64,000 bases of DNA from the NCBI GenBank assembly GCA_963827595.1, contig CAWHBT010000010.1, positions 124,001-188,000 on the forward strand, given 5' to 3'. Numbering within the stretch: position 1 is the stretch's first letter; each line of letters begins with the position of its first letter. The translations under genes and the position numbers were made by a program. This DNA is from DATEDA01 sp963827595. GTDB lineage: Bacteria; Pseudomonadota; Gammaproteobacteria; Burkholderiales; SG8-39. This document shows, piece by piece, positions 1 to 7,414 of the stretch. The notes below the pieces were generated by a model that worked only from the letters and a program-made list of their open reading frames with translations, did no database searches and was not told where the DNA came from.

Positions 1-669
1 CCGGCCGCCGTCGCGGTGCAAGGTCTTGACGTTCTCCTGTCGCTCGAGCCAGCTCGACCCGTAGGCGACGATGCGCGTGGTGCGGTTGAGCGTGTCGTAG
101 TCCTTGCGCCCCATGTCGCGCGTCTCCCGCCCGGGAATGGGCGCGTAGTTCGAGCACGACCACTCTGGGTACGCCGTCTCGCTCGTCCAGCGCGCCGCGC
201 ACTGGTAACGCAGTCCGTCGTCGAGGTTCGTGACTCGCCTGGTCCACAGCCCTGGCGAGCCCTTGAGCGGCCGGACGTGCCAAGTCCCGGGTGCGGCGAA
301 CTCGTAGAGGAACGGCGCTTCGAACTCCCAGTCCTCCGACTGGTGCTTAATCTCGCTGCCGGGCCGGACCGTGCCGCGAAGGTCGGTCGCGAACAGGATG
401 CGCTGGAGCCGCAGGCGTCGCGGCGACAGCGCCTCCGCGGTGATCCATTCCTTGACCGACTTGTCCCGGTTGACGTCGTAGACGCGGGCATCGCGAACGT
501 AGCCTGGCCGGAGGCTCTCCGTCTCGACGTAGCTGTAGTCCACCAGGAAGCAGCCCGCCATGCTCTCGATCGCGCCGCGTCCCCGCGCGAGCGCATCGTC
601 CGCGCGCGCCGCGCTGCCCGCGAAGGCGAGCAGGGCGAGGCCGACGAACGCAGCGGTGAGCATCGACAT
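1..669 (-). CDS. DUF6607-like exported protein, C-terminus cut off by window edge
   Basis: The frame is open from the ATG at 669 (an in-frame ATG at 663 is the alternative) down to base 1, 223 codons with no stop, so the 3' end lies outside the window. The N-terminus reads as a Sec signal peptide: a hydrophobic stretch rich in Leu and Ala, then a cleavage-like SAARA/DD at about residues 20-24. The mature part has a GCFLVDYSYVETESL segment near residue 38, which I associate from memory with the uncharacterised DUF6607 family, followed by Trp- and Arg-rich strands. It is probably periplasmic or lipoprotein-like. No function is known to me and no catalytic motif is visible. It stands apart from the hemP pair by 132 bases in which I see nothing. 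Confidence 0.6.
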   Translation of the reverse strand, partial: MSMLTAAFVGLALLAFAGSAARADDALARGRGAIESMAGCFLVDYSYVETESLRPGYVRDARVYDVNRDKSVKEWITAEALSPRRLRLQRILFATDLRGTVRPGSEIKHQSEDWEFEAPFLYEFAAPGTWHVRPLKGSPGLWTRRVTNLDDGLRYQCAARWTSETAYPEWSCSNYAPIPGRETRDMGRKDYDTLNRTTRIVAYGSSWLERQENVKTLHRDGGR

Positions 670-801
670 CCGCGAACCACCTGGCGCGTGAACTGTGGGG
701 CGTGAACCCAGCGGTCACTCCCGGCCGGGAGCCGGCACGGCGTGACGTGCAGCGAGGCGACTGTATCAGAGCAGCGCGACGCCGGCGGCAAGCCCGCCGG
801 C

Positions 802-1032
802 TCAGTGAACGCCCGCGCGCGGGCGCGCCGCGCCGCGCCACTCGTCGCACATGCCCGCGCAGAGGTCGCGGATCGTGGGGTCGACTTGGGGATGACCCGC
901 CAGGCACTCGAGGTGCGCGACGACGCACGCGGCGATGCGCGGGCAGCGCGTGCGGTGGTAGGCGGTCATCAGATAGAGGACCGCGCCGAGGACGGTCTCG
1001 GCACGGCTCAGCTCCGGATCGAGCTCGCGCAT
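802..1032 (-). CDS. Small helical protein of unknown function, downstream of hemP
   Basis: This 76-residue ORF starts with ATG 22 bases after the hemP stop on the same strand, so it is probably co-transcribed with hemP under the same Fur-like box. It has several Cys and His residues (TRCP, CVVAH, LCAGMCDEW) and an amphipathic helical look, with no signal peptide or membrane segment. Small proteins of this type follow hemP in some betaproteobacteria, as far as I recall, but I cannot name the family. The Cys/His pattern would allow metal or haem contact, but nothing proves it. The case for a real gene rests on position, spacing and a protein-like composition. Confidence 0.55.
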   Translation of the reverse strand: MRELDPELSRAETVLGAVLYLMTAYHRTRCPRIAACVVAHLECLAGHPQVDPTIRDLCAGMCDEWRGAARPRAGVH

Positions 1033-1054
1033 TGCTTCGGTTTCTCCCCCGGCG

Positions 1055-1255
1055 TCAGGCCGTCAGGATCAGCTTCCCGTTCTGCGTCACGCGCAGCCGG
1101 TACTCCCGCCCGTGGTGCTCGATCACGAGCTCGTTGCCTCCGCGGAGAAGCTGGTCGCTCTGGATCCGGCGCGTCGCAGGCGCGGCCCGCGCGGTGTGCT
1201 CGGGGCCTGGCAGGGGGCCGGGAGGGCCGGGGGGGCCAGGGGGGCGGTTTTGCAT
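1055..1255 (-). CDS. hemP: HemP-type hemin uptake protein
   Basis: This 66-residue protein has the HemP signature in its second half: IQSDQLLRGGNELVIEH, then REYRLRVTQNGKLILT, a short fold found beside haem/siderophore uptake genes. HemP-type proteins in Burkholderia have been reported to act as transcriptional activators of haem uptake. The frame is open back to 1312, but I chose the ATG at 1255 because the upstream codons lie inside the Fur-like box. The N-terminus is unusual, a Pro-Gly repeat (PPGPPGPPGPLPGP) encoded by long C runs. No haem receptor or TonB system is present in the window. Iron repression by Fur is inferred from the operator. Confidence 0.85.
   Translation of the reverse strand: MQNRPPGPPGPPGPLPGPEHTARAAPATRRIQSDQLLRGGNELVIEHHGREYRLRVTQNGKLILTA
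1213..1244 (+). repeat. G-quadruplex-type G-tract cluster inside the hemP start region
   Basis: Five runs of three to seven G residues separated by one to three bases lie on the + strand (1213-1217, 1220-1222, 1224-1226, 1229-1235, 1239-1244). This is the template strand of hemP, encoding its Pro-Gly repeat, directly downstream of the Fur-like operator. The pattern satisfies the usual G4 rule. Formation in vivo is not shown. Confidence 0.6.
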
Positions 1256-1264
1256 TTCATTAAC

Positions 1265-1283
1265 GATAACGATTCTCATTTTG
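1265..1283. promoter_or_regulatory. Fur-like box upstream of hemP
   Basis: GATAACGATTCTCATTTTG matches 14 of 19 positions of the classical Fur consensus (GATAATGATAATCATTATC). It lies 10 bases before the hemP ATG on the minus strand, where a repressor would block initiation. The surrounding 1256-1434 region is markedly AT-rich compared with the rest of the window. Confidence 0.7.
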
Positions 1284-1370
1284 ACAGTCAAGACATGATC
1301 ATTAGATCTCAAATATAATTATTTATCAGTTACATATAAAGTAGTGTCTCACTAACTTACTACAATTTCC

Positions 1371-1407
1371 TTGCCGAGTCGACCGCATGTGATTGATAAT
1401 CAGTCTC
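1371..1407 (+). promoter_or_regulatory. bfd promoter with overlapping Fur-like box
   Basis: A sigma-70-like promoter is visible: -35 TTGCCG (1371-1376), an 18-base spacer and -10 GATAAT (1395-1400). GTGATTGATAATCAGTCTC (1389-1407) covers the -10 box and matches 14 of 19 positions of the Fur consensus. This fits iron repression of bfd, the usual pattern for bacterioferritin-associated ferredoxin. Confidence 0.65.
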
Positions 1408-1434
1408 GTTCATATACGGAACCGTCCCGACCAC

Positions 1435-1629
1435 ATGTACGTCTGCATCTGCAACGCCGTCACCGATCGCGAGATCCGGCAGTGCGCCGAGCTCGGCGCG
1501 CAGACGGTCGACGAGCTCCGGGACTCGCTCGGCGTCGCGTCCTGCTGCGGCAAGTGCGAGGGCGCGGCCCGCGAGATCCTCGCGGGCGGTGCCGGCTGCG
1601 GTGCGGCTCGCGCCGCGGCGTCCGCCTAA
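1435..1629 (+). CDS. bfd: Bacterioferritin-associated ferredoxin
   Basis: This 64-residue protein begins MYVCICNAVTDREI and carries the Bfd [2Fe-2S] cysteines: C4 and C6 (CIC) and the later CCGKC. Bfd reduces the ferric core of bacterioferritin through the Bfr haem to release iron in starvation. The frame extends 14 codons upstream, but the ATG at 1435 begins the conserved family N-terminus and lies downstream of the promoter, so I chose it. The C-terminal tail is short and Ala/Gly-rich. bfr follows 153 bases downstream on the same strand. Confidence 0.92.
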   Translation: MYVCICNAVTDREIRQCAELGAQTVDELRDSLGVASCCGKCEGAAREILAGGAGCGAARAAASA

Positions 1630-1655
1630 CTAGTCCAGTCCCAACTCGTCTCGCG

Positions 1656-1682
1656 GGCGCGCCGACCTCCGGCTGGCGCGCC
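1656..1682 (+). other. Inverted repeat between bfd and bfr
   Basis: GGCGCGCC (1656-1663) and GGCGCGCC (1675-1682) can pair across an 11-base loop. There is no U-run after it. It could weaken read-through from bfd into bfr, which are regulated in opposite ways by iron in many bacteria. That role is inference. Confidence 0.35.
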
Positions 1683-1782
1683 GGCCCGCGTGCTATCGTC
1701 CTTCGCCCCCGCCGCGACCTCGCAGGCATTGCCCGAGCGCTGCCGGGGGGGCCGCAATCCCGCCGCTGCCAGGAGACGAAGG

Positions 1783-2250
1783 ATGAAGGGCGACAAGAAG
1801 GTCGTGCAGTTCCTGAACAAGGTCCTCACCAACGAGCTCACCTCGATCAACCAGTACTTCCTGCACGCCAAAATGTTCGAGCAGTGGGGGTACAAGAAGC
1901 TCCACGAGCACGAGCACAAGGAGTCGATCGACGAGATGAAGCACGCCGACAAGCTCATCGAGCGGATCCTGTTCCTCGAGGGGCTGCCCAACCTGCAGGA
2001 CCTCGGCAAGCTCGCCGTCGGGGAGAACGTCGAGGAGGCCCTCACCTGTGACCTGAAGCTCGAGATGCAGGCGCATCCGCTCCTCAAGGAGGCGATCGCG
2101 CACTGCGAGTCGGTCGGCGACTACATCTCGCGCGAGCTCTTCGAGGACATCATGGAGGGCGAGGAGGAGCACATCGACTGGCTCGAGACCCAGCTCGGCC
2201 TGATCAAGGAAGTCGGGCTGCAGAACTATCTGCAGTCGCAGCTCGGCTGA
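1783..2250 (+). CDS. bfr: Bacterioferritin
   Basis: This 155-residue four-helix ferritin has the Bfr ligands in place: E18, E51 and H54 of the ferroxidase centre and M52 as axial haem ligand, with later E/H residues in LFEDIMEGEEEHIDW. It is the usual family length. It stores iron as a ferric mineral in a 24-subunit cytosolic shell, and the adjacent Bfd mobilises it. The frame is open upstream to 1690, but AGGAGACGAAGG directly before the ATG at 1783 is a strong ribosome binding site and the product then begins like E. coli Bfr (MKGD). Confidence 0.96.
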   Translation: MKGDKKVVQFLNKVLTNELTSINQYFLHAKMFEQWGYKKLHEHEHKESIDEMKHADKLIERILFLEGLPNLQDLGKLAVGENVEEALTCDLKLEMQAHPLLKEAIAHCESVGDYISRELFEDIMEGEEEHIDWLETQLGLIKEVGLQNYLQSQLG

Positions 2251-2270
2251 GCGCCTCCGCCCGGAGGCGC
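2251..2270 (+). terminator. Hairpin right after bfr
   Basis: GCGCCTCC (2251-2258) pairs perfectly with GGAGGCGC (2263-2270) around a 4-base loop, immediately after the bfr stop codon. No U-run follows, so it is at best a weak intrinsic terminator or an mRNA 3' stabiliser. Confidence 0.4.
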
Positions 2271-2283
2271 GCCGGAGCCGGTC

Positions 2284-3783
2284 TTGGCCAAGCGCTTCGT
2301 CGTCGCCCAGATCAAGCACGAGACGAACACGTTCTCGCCGATCGGGACGCCGCTCGCGGCGTTCGGGCACGGCAACGGGCCGCTTCACGGCGCGGACGCG
2401 AAGCGCGCGCTCGCGGGCACCAACTCGCCGTTCGCCGCTTTTCTCGACGTCGCCGCGCGGGAGGGCGCGGAAGCGGTCACGCCGATCGCCGCCGAGTCCT
2501 GGCCCTCGAACCGGGCCGCGCGGGAAACCTTCGAGGCGCTCGTGCGCCCCCTGGAGGACGCGGTGCGGCGCGGCTGCGACGCCGTGCTGCTCGACCTTCA
2601 CGGCGCGATGGTGGTCGAGGGCGCGGACGACGCCGAGGGCGAGATCCTGCGCCGGGTGCGACGCATCGCGCCGCAGGTCCCGCTCGGGGTGACGTTCGAC
2701 TACCACACCAACCTCTCGCCGGAGGCGGTCGCAGCGGCAACCGTCATCACCGGCTACAAGACCTACCCGCACGTCGACATGTACGAGGCGGGCCGGCTCG
2801 CGGGCGAGATCCTCGCGCGCACGCTGCGCGGCGAGGTGGAGCCGGTAATGGCCTGGGGCTGGCTGCCGGTGATCCCGTCGATCATGCGGCACGCGCCCGA
2901 GGATGGCCCGTCCGGCGACATCGTCGCCCTCGCGCGCGAGGCCGAGCGTGACGGCCGCGTGCTTGCCGCCACGCTGCTGCCGGCGTTCGCCCACGCCGAC
3001 ACGCCATACACGGGCTGCTCCGCGGTGGTCGTCGGCGACGTCCGCCGCGGGGGCGGCGCGGCGGCGCGGGCCGTATGCGACGCGATGCTGAAGATCGCGT
3101 GGGACCGCCGACAGGAGTACGTCTACCGTCCGGCGCCCCTCGCCGAGTCGGTGGCGCGGGCGAAGCGGCTCGGCGAGCAGCATCCCGCCGGGCCGGTGCT
3201 CCTCGTCGACCACTGCGACAACTGCGGCTCTGGCGGCGCGCAGGACGTGATGAAGGTGGTGGAGGAGATCGTGCGCCAGGGCCTCGACGACGTTGCGGTC
3301 GCGCCGATCCGGGACCCGCAGGCGGTGGCGCAGATGGTCGAGGCGGGCGTGGGCGCGAACGTGACGCTCGCGCTCGGCGGCAAGACCGACATGCCGGCGA
3401 TCGGGCTCGCCGGCCGGCCGCTCGAGCTCGCCGGCCGCGTGGCGGCGATCACCGACGGCGAGATCGTGTTCACCGGGCCGATGTACACGGGCGTGCGCTC
3501 GCACCTCGGCCGCACCGCGGTGCTCGACACCGGCCGCGCGCGCATCGTGGTGACCGAGCGGCACCACGAGCCCTTCGACCTCGTGATTTTCCGCCACTGC
3601 GGCATCGAGCCGACCCGGGTCCGCTACATCATGCTCAAGTCCCGCATCCACTACCGCGCGGGGTTCAAGCCGATCGCGTCGCACACCGTCGAGTGCCAGG
3701 GGGAGGGGGTGACGAACGCCGACCTCGCGGTCTACCGGTACGAGAAGCTGCGACGGCCCATCTTCCCGCTCGACCCGCTCTAG
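2284..3783 (+). CDS. M81 family metallopeptidase (MlrC-like)
   Basis: This 499-residue protein is collinear with the M81/MlrC family, whose founder opens degradation products of the cyclic peptide microcystin. Most members have unknown substrates. The N-terminus has AQIKHETNTFSP, typical of the family. Likely zinc-site segments are LLDLHGAMVVEG and VTFDYHTNLSPE, and DNCGSGGAQD lies in the C-terminal MlrC domain. The start is TTG at 2284, supported by collinearity; a ribosome site is weak and overlaps the upstream hairpin. There is no signal peptide, so it is cytosolic. Neighbours give no hint of the substrate. Confidence 0.85.
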   Translation: MAKRFVVAQIKHETNTFSPIGTPLAAFGHGNGPLHGADAKRALAGTNSPFAAFLDVAAREGAEAVTPIAAESWPSNRAARETFEALVRPLEDAVRRGCDAVLLDLHGAMVVEGADDAEGEILRRVRRIAPQVPLGVTFDYHTNLSPEAVAAATVITGYKTYPHVDMYEAGRLAGEILARTLRGEVEPVMAWGWLPVIPSIMRHAPEDGPSGDIVALAREAERDGRVLAATLLPAFAHADTPYTGCSAVVVGDVRRGGGAAARAVCDAMLKIAWDRRQEYVYRPAPLAESVARAKRLGEQHPAGPVLLVDHCDNCGSGGAQDVMKVVEEIVRQGLDDVAVAPIRDPQAVAQMVEAGVGANVTLALGGKTDMPAIGLAGRPLELAGRVAAITDGEIVFTGPMYTGVRSHLGRTAVLDTGRARIVVTERHHEPFDLVIFRHCGIEPTRVRYIMLKSRIHYRAGFKPIASHTVECQGEGVTNADLAVYRYEKLRRPIFPLDPL

Positions 3784-3826
3784 AGACACGGTACACTCGC
3801 GCGCGCACCGGGTGCGAAGCGGACGC

Positions 3827-4597
3827 ATGGCTACCGTCCCGTACAACCTGCTCATCGACATCGGCAACACGTTCGTCAAGTGGGGCCGCTACCGCGCGAC
3901 CGCGTCGGGCGCCGCGGCGGAGCATTGCCTGGAGTCGGGCCATGCATTGCTCGCCGAGATCCCGGAGCTCGCCGCGGCGTGGCGGCGGCTGCGTGCGCCG
4001 CAGCAGGTCGTGATCTCCAACGTCGCCGGCACGCGCGCGCGCTCGACGATCATCCGCGCCCTCGAGATCTGGCCCGATGCGCCGCCCGTGCACTGGCTCG
4101 TCGCGCAGCCGGAGCAGTGCGGGGTGCGAAACGGCTACCGCAACCCCGCGCAGCTCGGCTCGGACCGCTGGGCGGCGATGATCGGTGCGCGCGCGCTGGT
4201 CGGTGCGCACGCCGTGCTCGTGGTGGTGTGCGGAACCGCGGCCACGATCGACGCCGTCGAACCCGACGGCGCGTTCACCGGCGGCGTGATCCTGCCGGGG
4301 GTGGGCCTCATGATCCGCTCGCTGCACGAGGGGACGGCGGCGCTCCCCGACGCGGACGGGCAGTACGTGGAGCATCCGCAGCAGACGGTCGACGCCATCG
4401 TGAGCGGCTGCCAGCACGCCCTCGCGGGCGCGGTCGAGCGGCTGTATCGCCTGCAGCACGCGACCCATCCGGAGGTCGTGTGCCTGCTCTCCGGCGGCGG
4501 CGCCAAGGCGCTCGCGCCCCGGCTGACGGTCCCGTTCCGGTTGCACGAGAACCTCGTGCTCGAAGGCCTGCACCGCATCGCGCAGTCGCTGCGCTAG
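3827..4597 (+). CDS. coaX: Type III pantothenate kinase
   Basis: It phosphorylates pantothenate, the first step of coenzyme A synthesis. The 256-residue protein has the N-terminal phosphate-binding LLIDIGNTFVKWG (residues about 8-20), the central GSDRWAAMIGAR and GTAATIDAV motifs, and a C-terminal LLSGGGAKAL of the ASKHA fold. I chose the ATG at 3827; a GTG at 3812 in the same frame is possible. It precedes birA by 63 bases. coaX and birA are often neighbours in betaproteobacteria, in either order, because type III enzymes replaced CoaA in this group. Confidence 0.94.
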   Translation: MATVPYNLLIDIGNTFVKWGRYRATASGAAAEHCLESGHALLAEIPELAAAWRRLRAPQQVVISNVAGTRARSTIIRALEIWPDAPPVHWLVAQPEQCGVRNGYRNPAQLGSDRWAAMIGARALVGAHAVLVVVCGTAATIDAVEPDGAFTGGVILPGVGLMIRSLHEGTAALPDADGQYVEHPQQTVDAIVSGCQHALAGAVERLYRLQHATHPEVVCLLSGGGAKALAPRLTVPFRLHENLVLEGLHRIAQSLR

Positions 4598-4660
4598 ACG
4601 CGCCCGCCCCGCGGGACCCTGCTAGTATCAACCGCTGTTCCTTTTCCCAGTCGTGCGACC

Positions 4661-5632
4661 GTGCGCACCTCGAGCTTTGCCGTCCTCAGGCTCCTCACGG
4701 AGGAGCGGTTCCGCTCGGGCGCCGAGATCGGCGCCGCGCTGGGACTCTCGCGCTCGATGGTCTGGCGCGCGGTGCGCGAGCTCGAGGCGCACGGCCTCAA
4801 GGTGTTCCGGGTTCGCGGGCGGGGCTATCGCCTGCGGCTGCCGTTCGATGCCCTCGACGCGGACGCGATCGGGCGCCGCCTCGGGCGCCGTCACGCCGGT
4901 CTCGGGCTCCAGCTCTGCGACGAATGCGACTCGACGAACACGCAGCTCGCCGCGCGGGCGGCCGCGGGAGCGCCGTCGGGCACGGCACTCGCCTGCGAGC
5001 TTCAGCGCGCCGGCCGCGGCCGGCGCGGCGCGAGCTGGTATTCGGGGCTGGGGACGAGCGTGACCTTCTCGCTGTTGTGGCGGTTCGACCGTGGCGCCGC
5101 GGCGCTCGGCGGGCTCTCGCTCGCCGCCGGCGTCGCCTGCATCCGCGCGTTCCGGGCGCTGGGCGTGGACGAGGTGGCGCTGAAGTGGCCGAACGATCTC
5201 GTCCGCAACGGCGGCAAGCTCGGCGGCATCCTCATCGAGCTCGCCGGCGACGCGCTCGGCCCCACGGCGGCGGTGATCGGGATCGGCGTGAACGTGCACG
5301 TCCCCGAAAACGCGAAGCGCGCCATCGGGCAACCGGTCGCCGACCTCGCGCGCCAGCCGGCGCTGTCCCGCAACCGCCTCCTCGGCGAGCTCCTCGCCGC
5401 GCTGGGCGATGCGCTGCCGGTCTTCGCCGGGCAGGGGTTCGGCCCGTTTCGCGACGAATGGCTGCGGCATCACGCCTATCAGGGGCGCCGCGTGCGCCTG
5501 CTCGTGCCGCCGCGGCGCGCGGTCGAGGGCATCGCGACCGGGGTCGCCGAGGATGGCGCGCTCGTCGTCGCGACGCGCGGCGGGGTCGAGCGCTTCCATT
5601 CCGCCGAAGTCAGCCTGCGCAGCGCGGCATGA
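4661..5632 (+). CDS. birA: Biotin-[acetyl-CoA carboxylase] ligase BirA
   Basis: This 323-residue protein has both BirA parts. An N-terminal winged helix (about residues 1-60; SGAEIGAALGLSRSMVWRAV) suggests it can also bind DNA as a biotin-operon repressor. The catalytic domain follows, with AGRGRRGASW (biotinyl-AMP loop), KWPNDL and GGILIE, and then the small SH3-like C-terminal domain. It adenylates biotin and transfers it to carrier lysines. The start is GTG at 4661. The stop overlaps the start of the next gene (ATGA). No biotin synthesis genes are in the window. Confidence 0.94.
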   Translation: MRTSSFAVLRLLTEERFRSGAEIGAALGLSRSMVWRAVRELEAHGLKVFRVRGRGYRLRLPFDALDADAIGRRLGRRHAGLGLQLCDECDSTNTQLAARAAAGAPSGTALACELQRAGRGRRGASWYSGLGTSVTFSLLWRFDRGAAALGGLSLAAGVACIRAFRALGVDEVALKWPNDLVRNGGKLGGILIELAGDALGPTAAVIGIGVNVHVPENAKRAIGQPVADLARQPALSRNRLLGELLAALGDALPVFAGQGFGPFRDEWLRHHAYQGRRVRLLVPPRRAVEGIATGVAEDGALVVATRGGVERFHSAEVSLRSAA

Positions 5633-6264
5633 GGACCGCGTTCCTGCTGCTCGTGTTCGCGAACGTCGCGTTCTTCGCCTACCGCTATTACGTCACGCAT
5701 TACGTCTCGCCGGCCGCGGATCCGGTCGCCCACCAGCTGCAGCCCGACCGCATCCGGATCATCCCGCCCGAGGAGCTTGCACGCCTCGCGGCGTCCCGCC
5801 GCGGCGCGCCCTGCATCGAGCTCGGGCCGATCGCCGCGAGCGACGTGCCACGGGCCGAAGAGGCCGCGGCCGGCCTCAGCTCCGGCCTGAAGCTCCAGCG
5901 CCGCGTCGACGACCCCGCCCGATGGTGGGTCTACATCCCCCCGCTCGCCACCCGCCAGAGCGCGTCCCAGCGCATCGCGGAGCTGAGGAAGCAAGGCATC
6001 GAGGACTCCTCGCTCGTGAGCGACGAGCCGTTGTTCCGCAACGCGATCTCGCTCGGCGTGTTCCGCAGCGAGGAAGCGGCCAACAACCGCGCCGAGACCC
6101 TGCGGAAGCGCGGGGTCGGCGGCGTCCAGGTGGCGCCGCGCGAAGGTGCCAGCGGCCGCGTCTATGTCCAGCTCTGGGACGCGCCCGGGGCGGTGCGACT
6201 CCGCTTCGCGGACCTGAAAGACGCGTTTCCGGGCAGCGAAGTCCGGGAGTGCCAGGGCGGCTGA
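5629..6264 (+). CDS. Membrane-anchored SPOR domain protein
   Basis: This 211-residue protein starts at an ATG overlapping the birA stop by four bases, so the two are translationally coupled. Residues about 1-20 form one membrane anchor (MRTAFLLLVFANVAFFAYRYY). The rest is periplasmic, and the SPOR-like repeat lies at about 95-170 (WWVYIPPLATRQSASQRIAEL, then AISLGVFRSEEAANNRAETL). SPOR domains bind denuded peptidoglycan at division septa. In betaproteobacteria a protein of this kind commonly follows birA/coaX. Its exact role is unknown. Confidence 0.8.
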   Translation: MRTAFLLLVFANVAFFAYRYYVTHYVSPAADPVAHQLQPDRIRIIPPEELARLAASRRGAPCIELGPIAASDVPRAEEAAAGLSSGLKLQRRVDDPARWWVYIPPLATRQSASQRIAELRKQGIEDSSLVSDEPLFRNAISLGVFRSEEAANNRAETLRKRGVGGVQVAPREGASGRVYVQLWDAPGAVRLRFADLKDAFPGSEVRECQGG

Positions 6265-6311
6265 AGGCGTATCTGCCTAGCCTGTCGATCAGCCAACCCC
6301 GAGCAGAAGCG

Positions 6312-6926
6312 ATGTACACGCCCCGCCACAATAGCGTCGAGGATCAGGCGACGCTCGTCGCCTTCATGCAGGCACACTCGTTCGCCGCACTCGTGACCCA
6401 CGGCGAGGCGGGCCTGCGCGCGACGCACCTGCCGGTGGTCGTCGAACGGGACGGCGGGCAGGTGCGGCTGCTCGCCCATCTCGCCAGGGCGAATCCCCAG
6501 TGGCGCGATTTCGCGACCGGGACCGAGGTGATGGTCGTCTTCGCCGAGCCGCATGCGTACGTGTCCCCGCGCCACTACGAGCGCGCCGAGGCGGTGCCGA
6601 CCTGGAACTACGCGGCAGTGCATGCCTACGGCGTGCCGCGGCTGGTCGAGGACCGGGACGAGAAGCACGCGCAGCAGGCGAAGCTCGTGGCGCTCCACGA
6701 CCCCGAATACCTGGCGCGCTTTCCCGCGCTGCCCCGCGACTACATCGACAAGATGCTGGGCGCGATCGTCTCGTTCACGATCGACGTGAGCCGGCTCGAT
6801 GCGCGCTTCAAGCTGTCGCAGGAGAAGCTCCCGATCGAGCGCGCGCGGATCATCGCGGCGCTCGAGGCCGCCGGCGACAGCTGGGCGGTGGCGACCGCGC
6901 GGTTGATGCGCGAGCACAACCAGTGA
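6312..6926 (+). CDS. PaiB-like FMN-binding negative transcriptional regulator
   Basis: This 204-residue protein belongs to the PaiB / flavin-reductase-like split-barrel family. Its N-terminus MYTPRHN, the HLPVVVER strand, the central SPRHYERAEAVPTWNYAAVHAYG and the C-terminal KLSQEK are family hallmarks. In Bacillus, PaiB acts with the acetyltransferase PaiA in repressing sporulation and protease genes; in Gram-negative bacteria the role is undefined. The GNAT gene that follows begins inside this gene's stop codon (GTGA), which is reminiscent of the paiAB pairing. Confidence 0.88.
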   Translation: MYTPRHNSVEDQATLVAFMQAHSFAALVTHGEAGLRATHLPVVVERDGGQVRLLAHLARANPQWRDFATGTEVMVVFAEPHAYVSPRHYERAEAVPTWNYAAVHAYGVPRLVEDRDEKHAQQAKLVALHDPEYLARFPALPRDYIDKMLGAIVSFTIDVSRLDARFKLSQEKLPIERARIIAALEAAGDSWAVATARLMREHNQ

Positions 6927-7414
6927 GCCTGCCGCCACGGCTCGAGCCGCAGTACGCGATCGCCGACGCGGCGGGCCCGGGCGACCTCGACGCCGCGCGG
7001 CGGCTCTTCCGCGAGTACGCGGACGGGCTCGGCGTCGACCTGTGCTTCCAGGGCTTCGGCGAAGAGCTTGCGACGCTTCCCGGGAAGTACGTCCCGCCCG
7101 ACGGCCGGCTGCTGCTCGCGCGCGATGGTTCGGTCGCCGTGGGCTGCATCGCGCTGCGCCGCTGCGACGCGACCGCCGGGGAGATCAAGCGTCTGTACGT
7201 CCGTCCCGCGGCGCGCGGCCGGGGGCTGGGCGGTGCGCTGGCACTGCGGGTGATCGAGGCCGCACGCGAGATCGGCTACCGCCGCCTCGTGCTCGACACG
7301 CTCGCGCCGATGGCGGAGGCGCGCGGCCTCTACCGCTCGCTCGGCTTTCGCGAGATCCCGGCCTACTACGCCAATCCCCTTGCGGGGGTGATCTACATGG
7401 AGCTCCGGCTCTAG
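6923..7414 (+). CDS. GNAT family N-acetyltransferase
   Basis: This 163-residue acetyltransferase starts at a GTG overlapping the PaiB-like stop by four bases. The acetyl-CoA binding motif A is clear: IKRLYVRPAARGRGLGGAL (about residues 90-108). It is followed by the LDTLAPMAEARGLYRSLGF segment typical of GNATs whose substrates are small molecules or amino groups. Pairing with a PaiB homologue makes a PaiA-like polyamine acetyltransferase role conceivable, but the substrate cannot be read from sequence. Its TAG overlaps the stop of the convergent rfaE2 by four bases (CTAG). Confidence 0.85.
   Translation: MSLPPRLEPQYAIADAAGPGDLDAARRLFREYADGLGVDLCFQGFGEELATLPGKYVPPDGRLLLARDGSVAVGCIALRRCDATAGEIKRLYVRPAARGRGLGGALALRVIEAAREIGYRRLVLDTLAPMAEARGLYRSLGFREIPAYYANPLAGVIYMELRL

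Noticed and set aside
1693..3879. A very long open frame on the minus strand opposite bfr and the M81 peptidase gene
   Set aside because: It is a shadow of GC-rich codon bias; its translation is low-complexity Arg/Ala/Asp with no family signal, while both + strand genes have clear motifs. The same holds for other long antisense frames, such as 17265-19322 opposite urtB.
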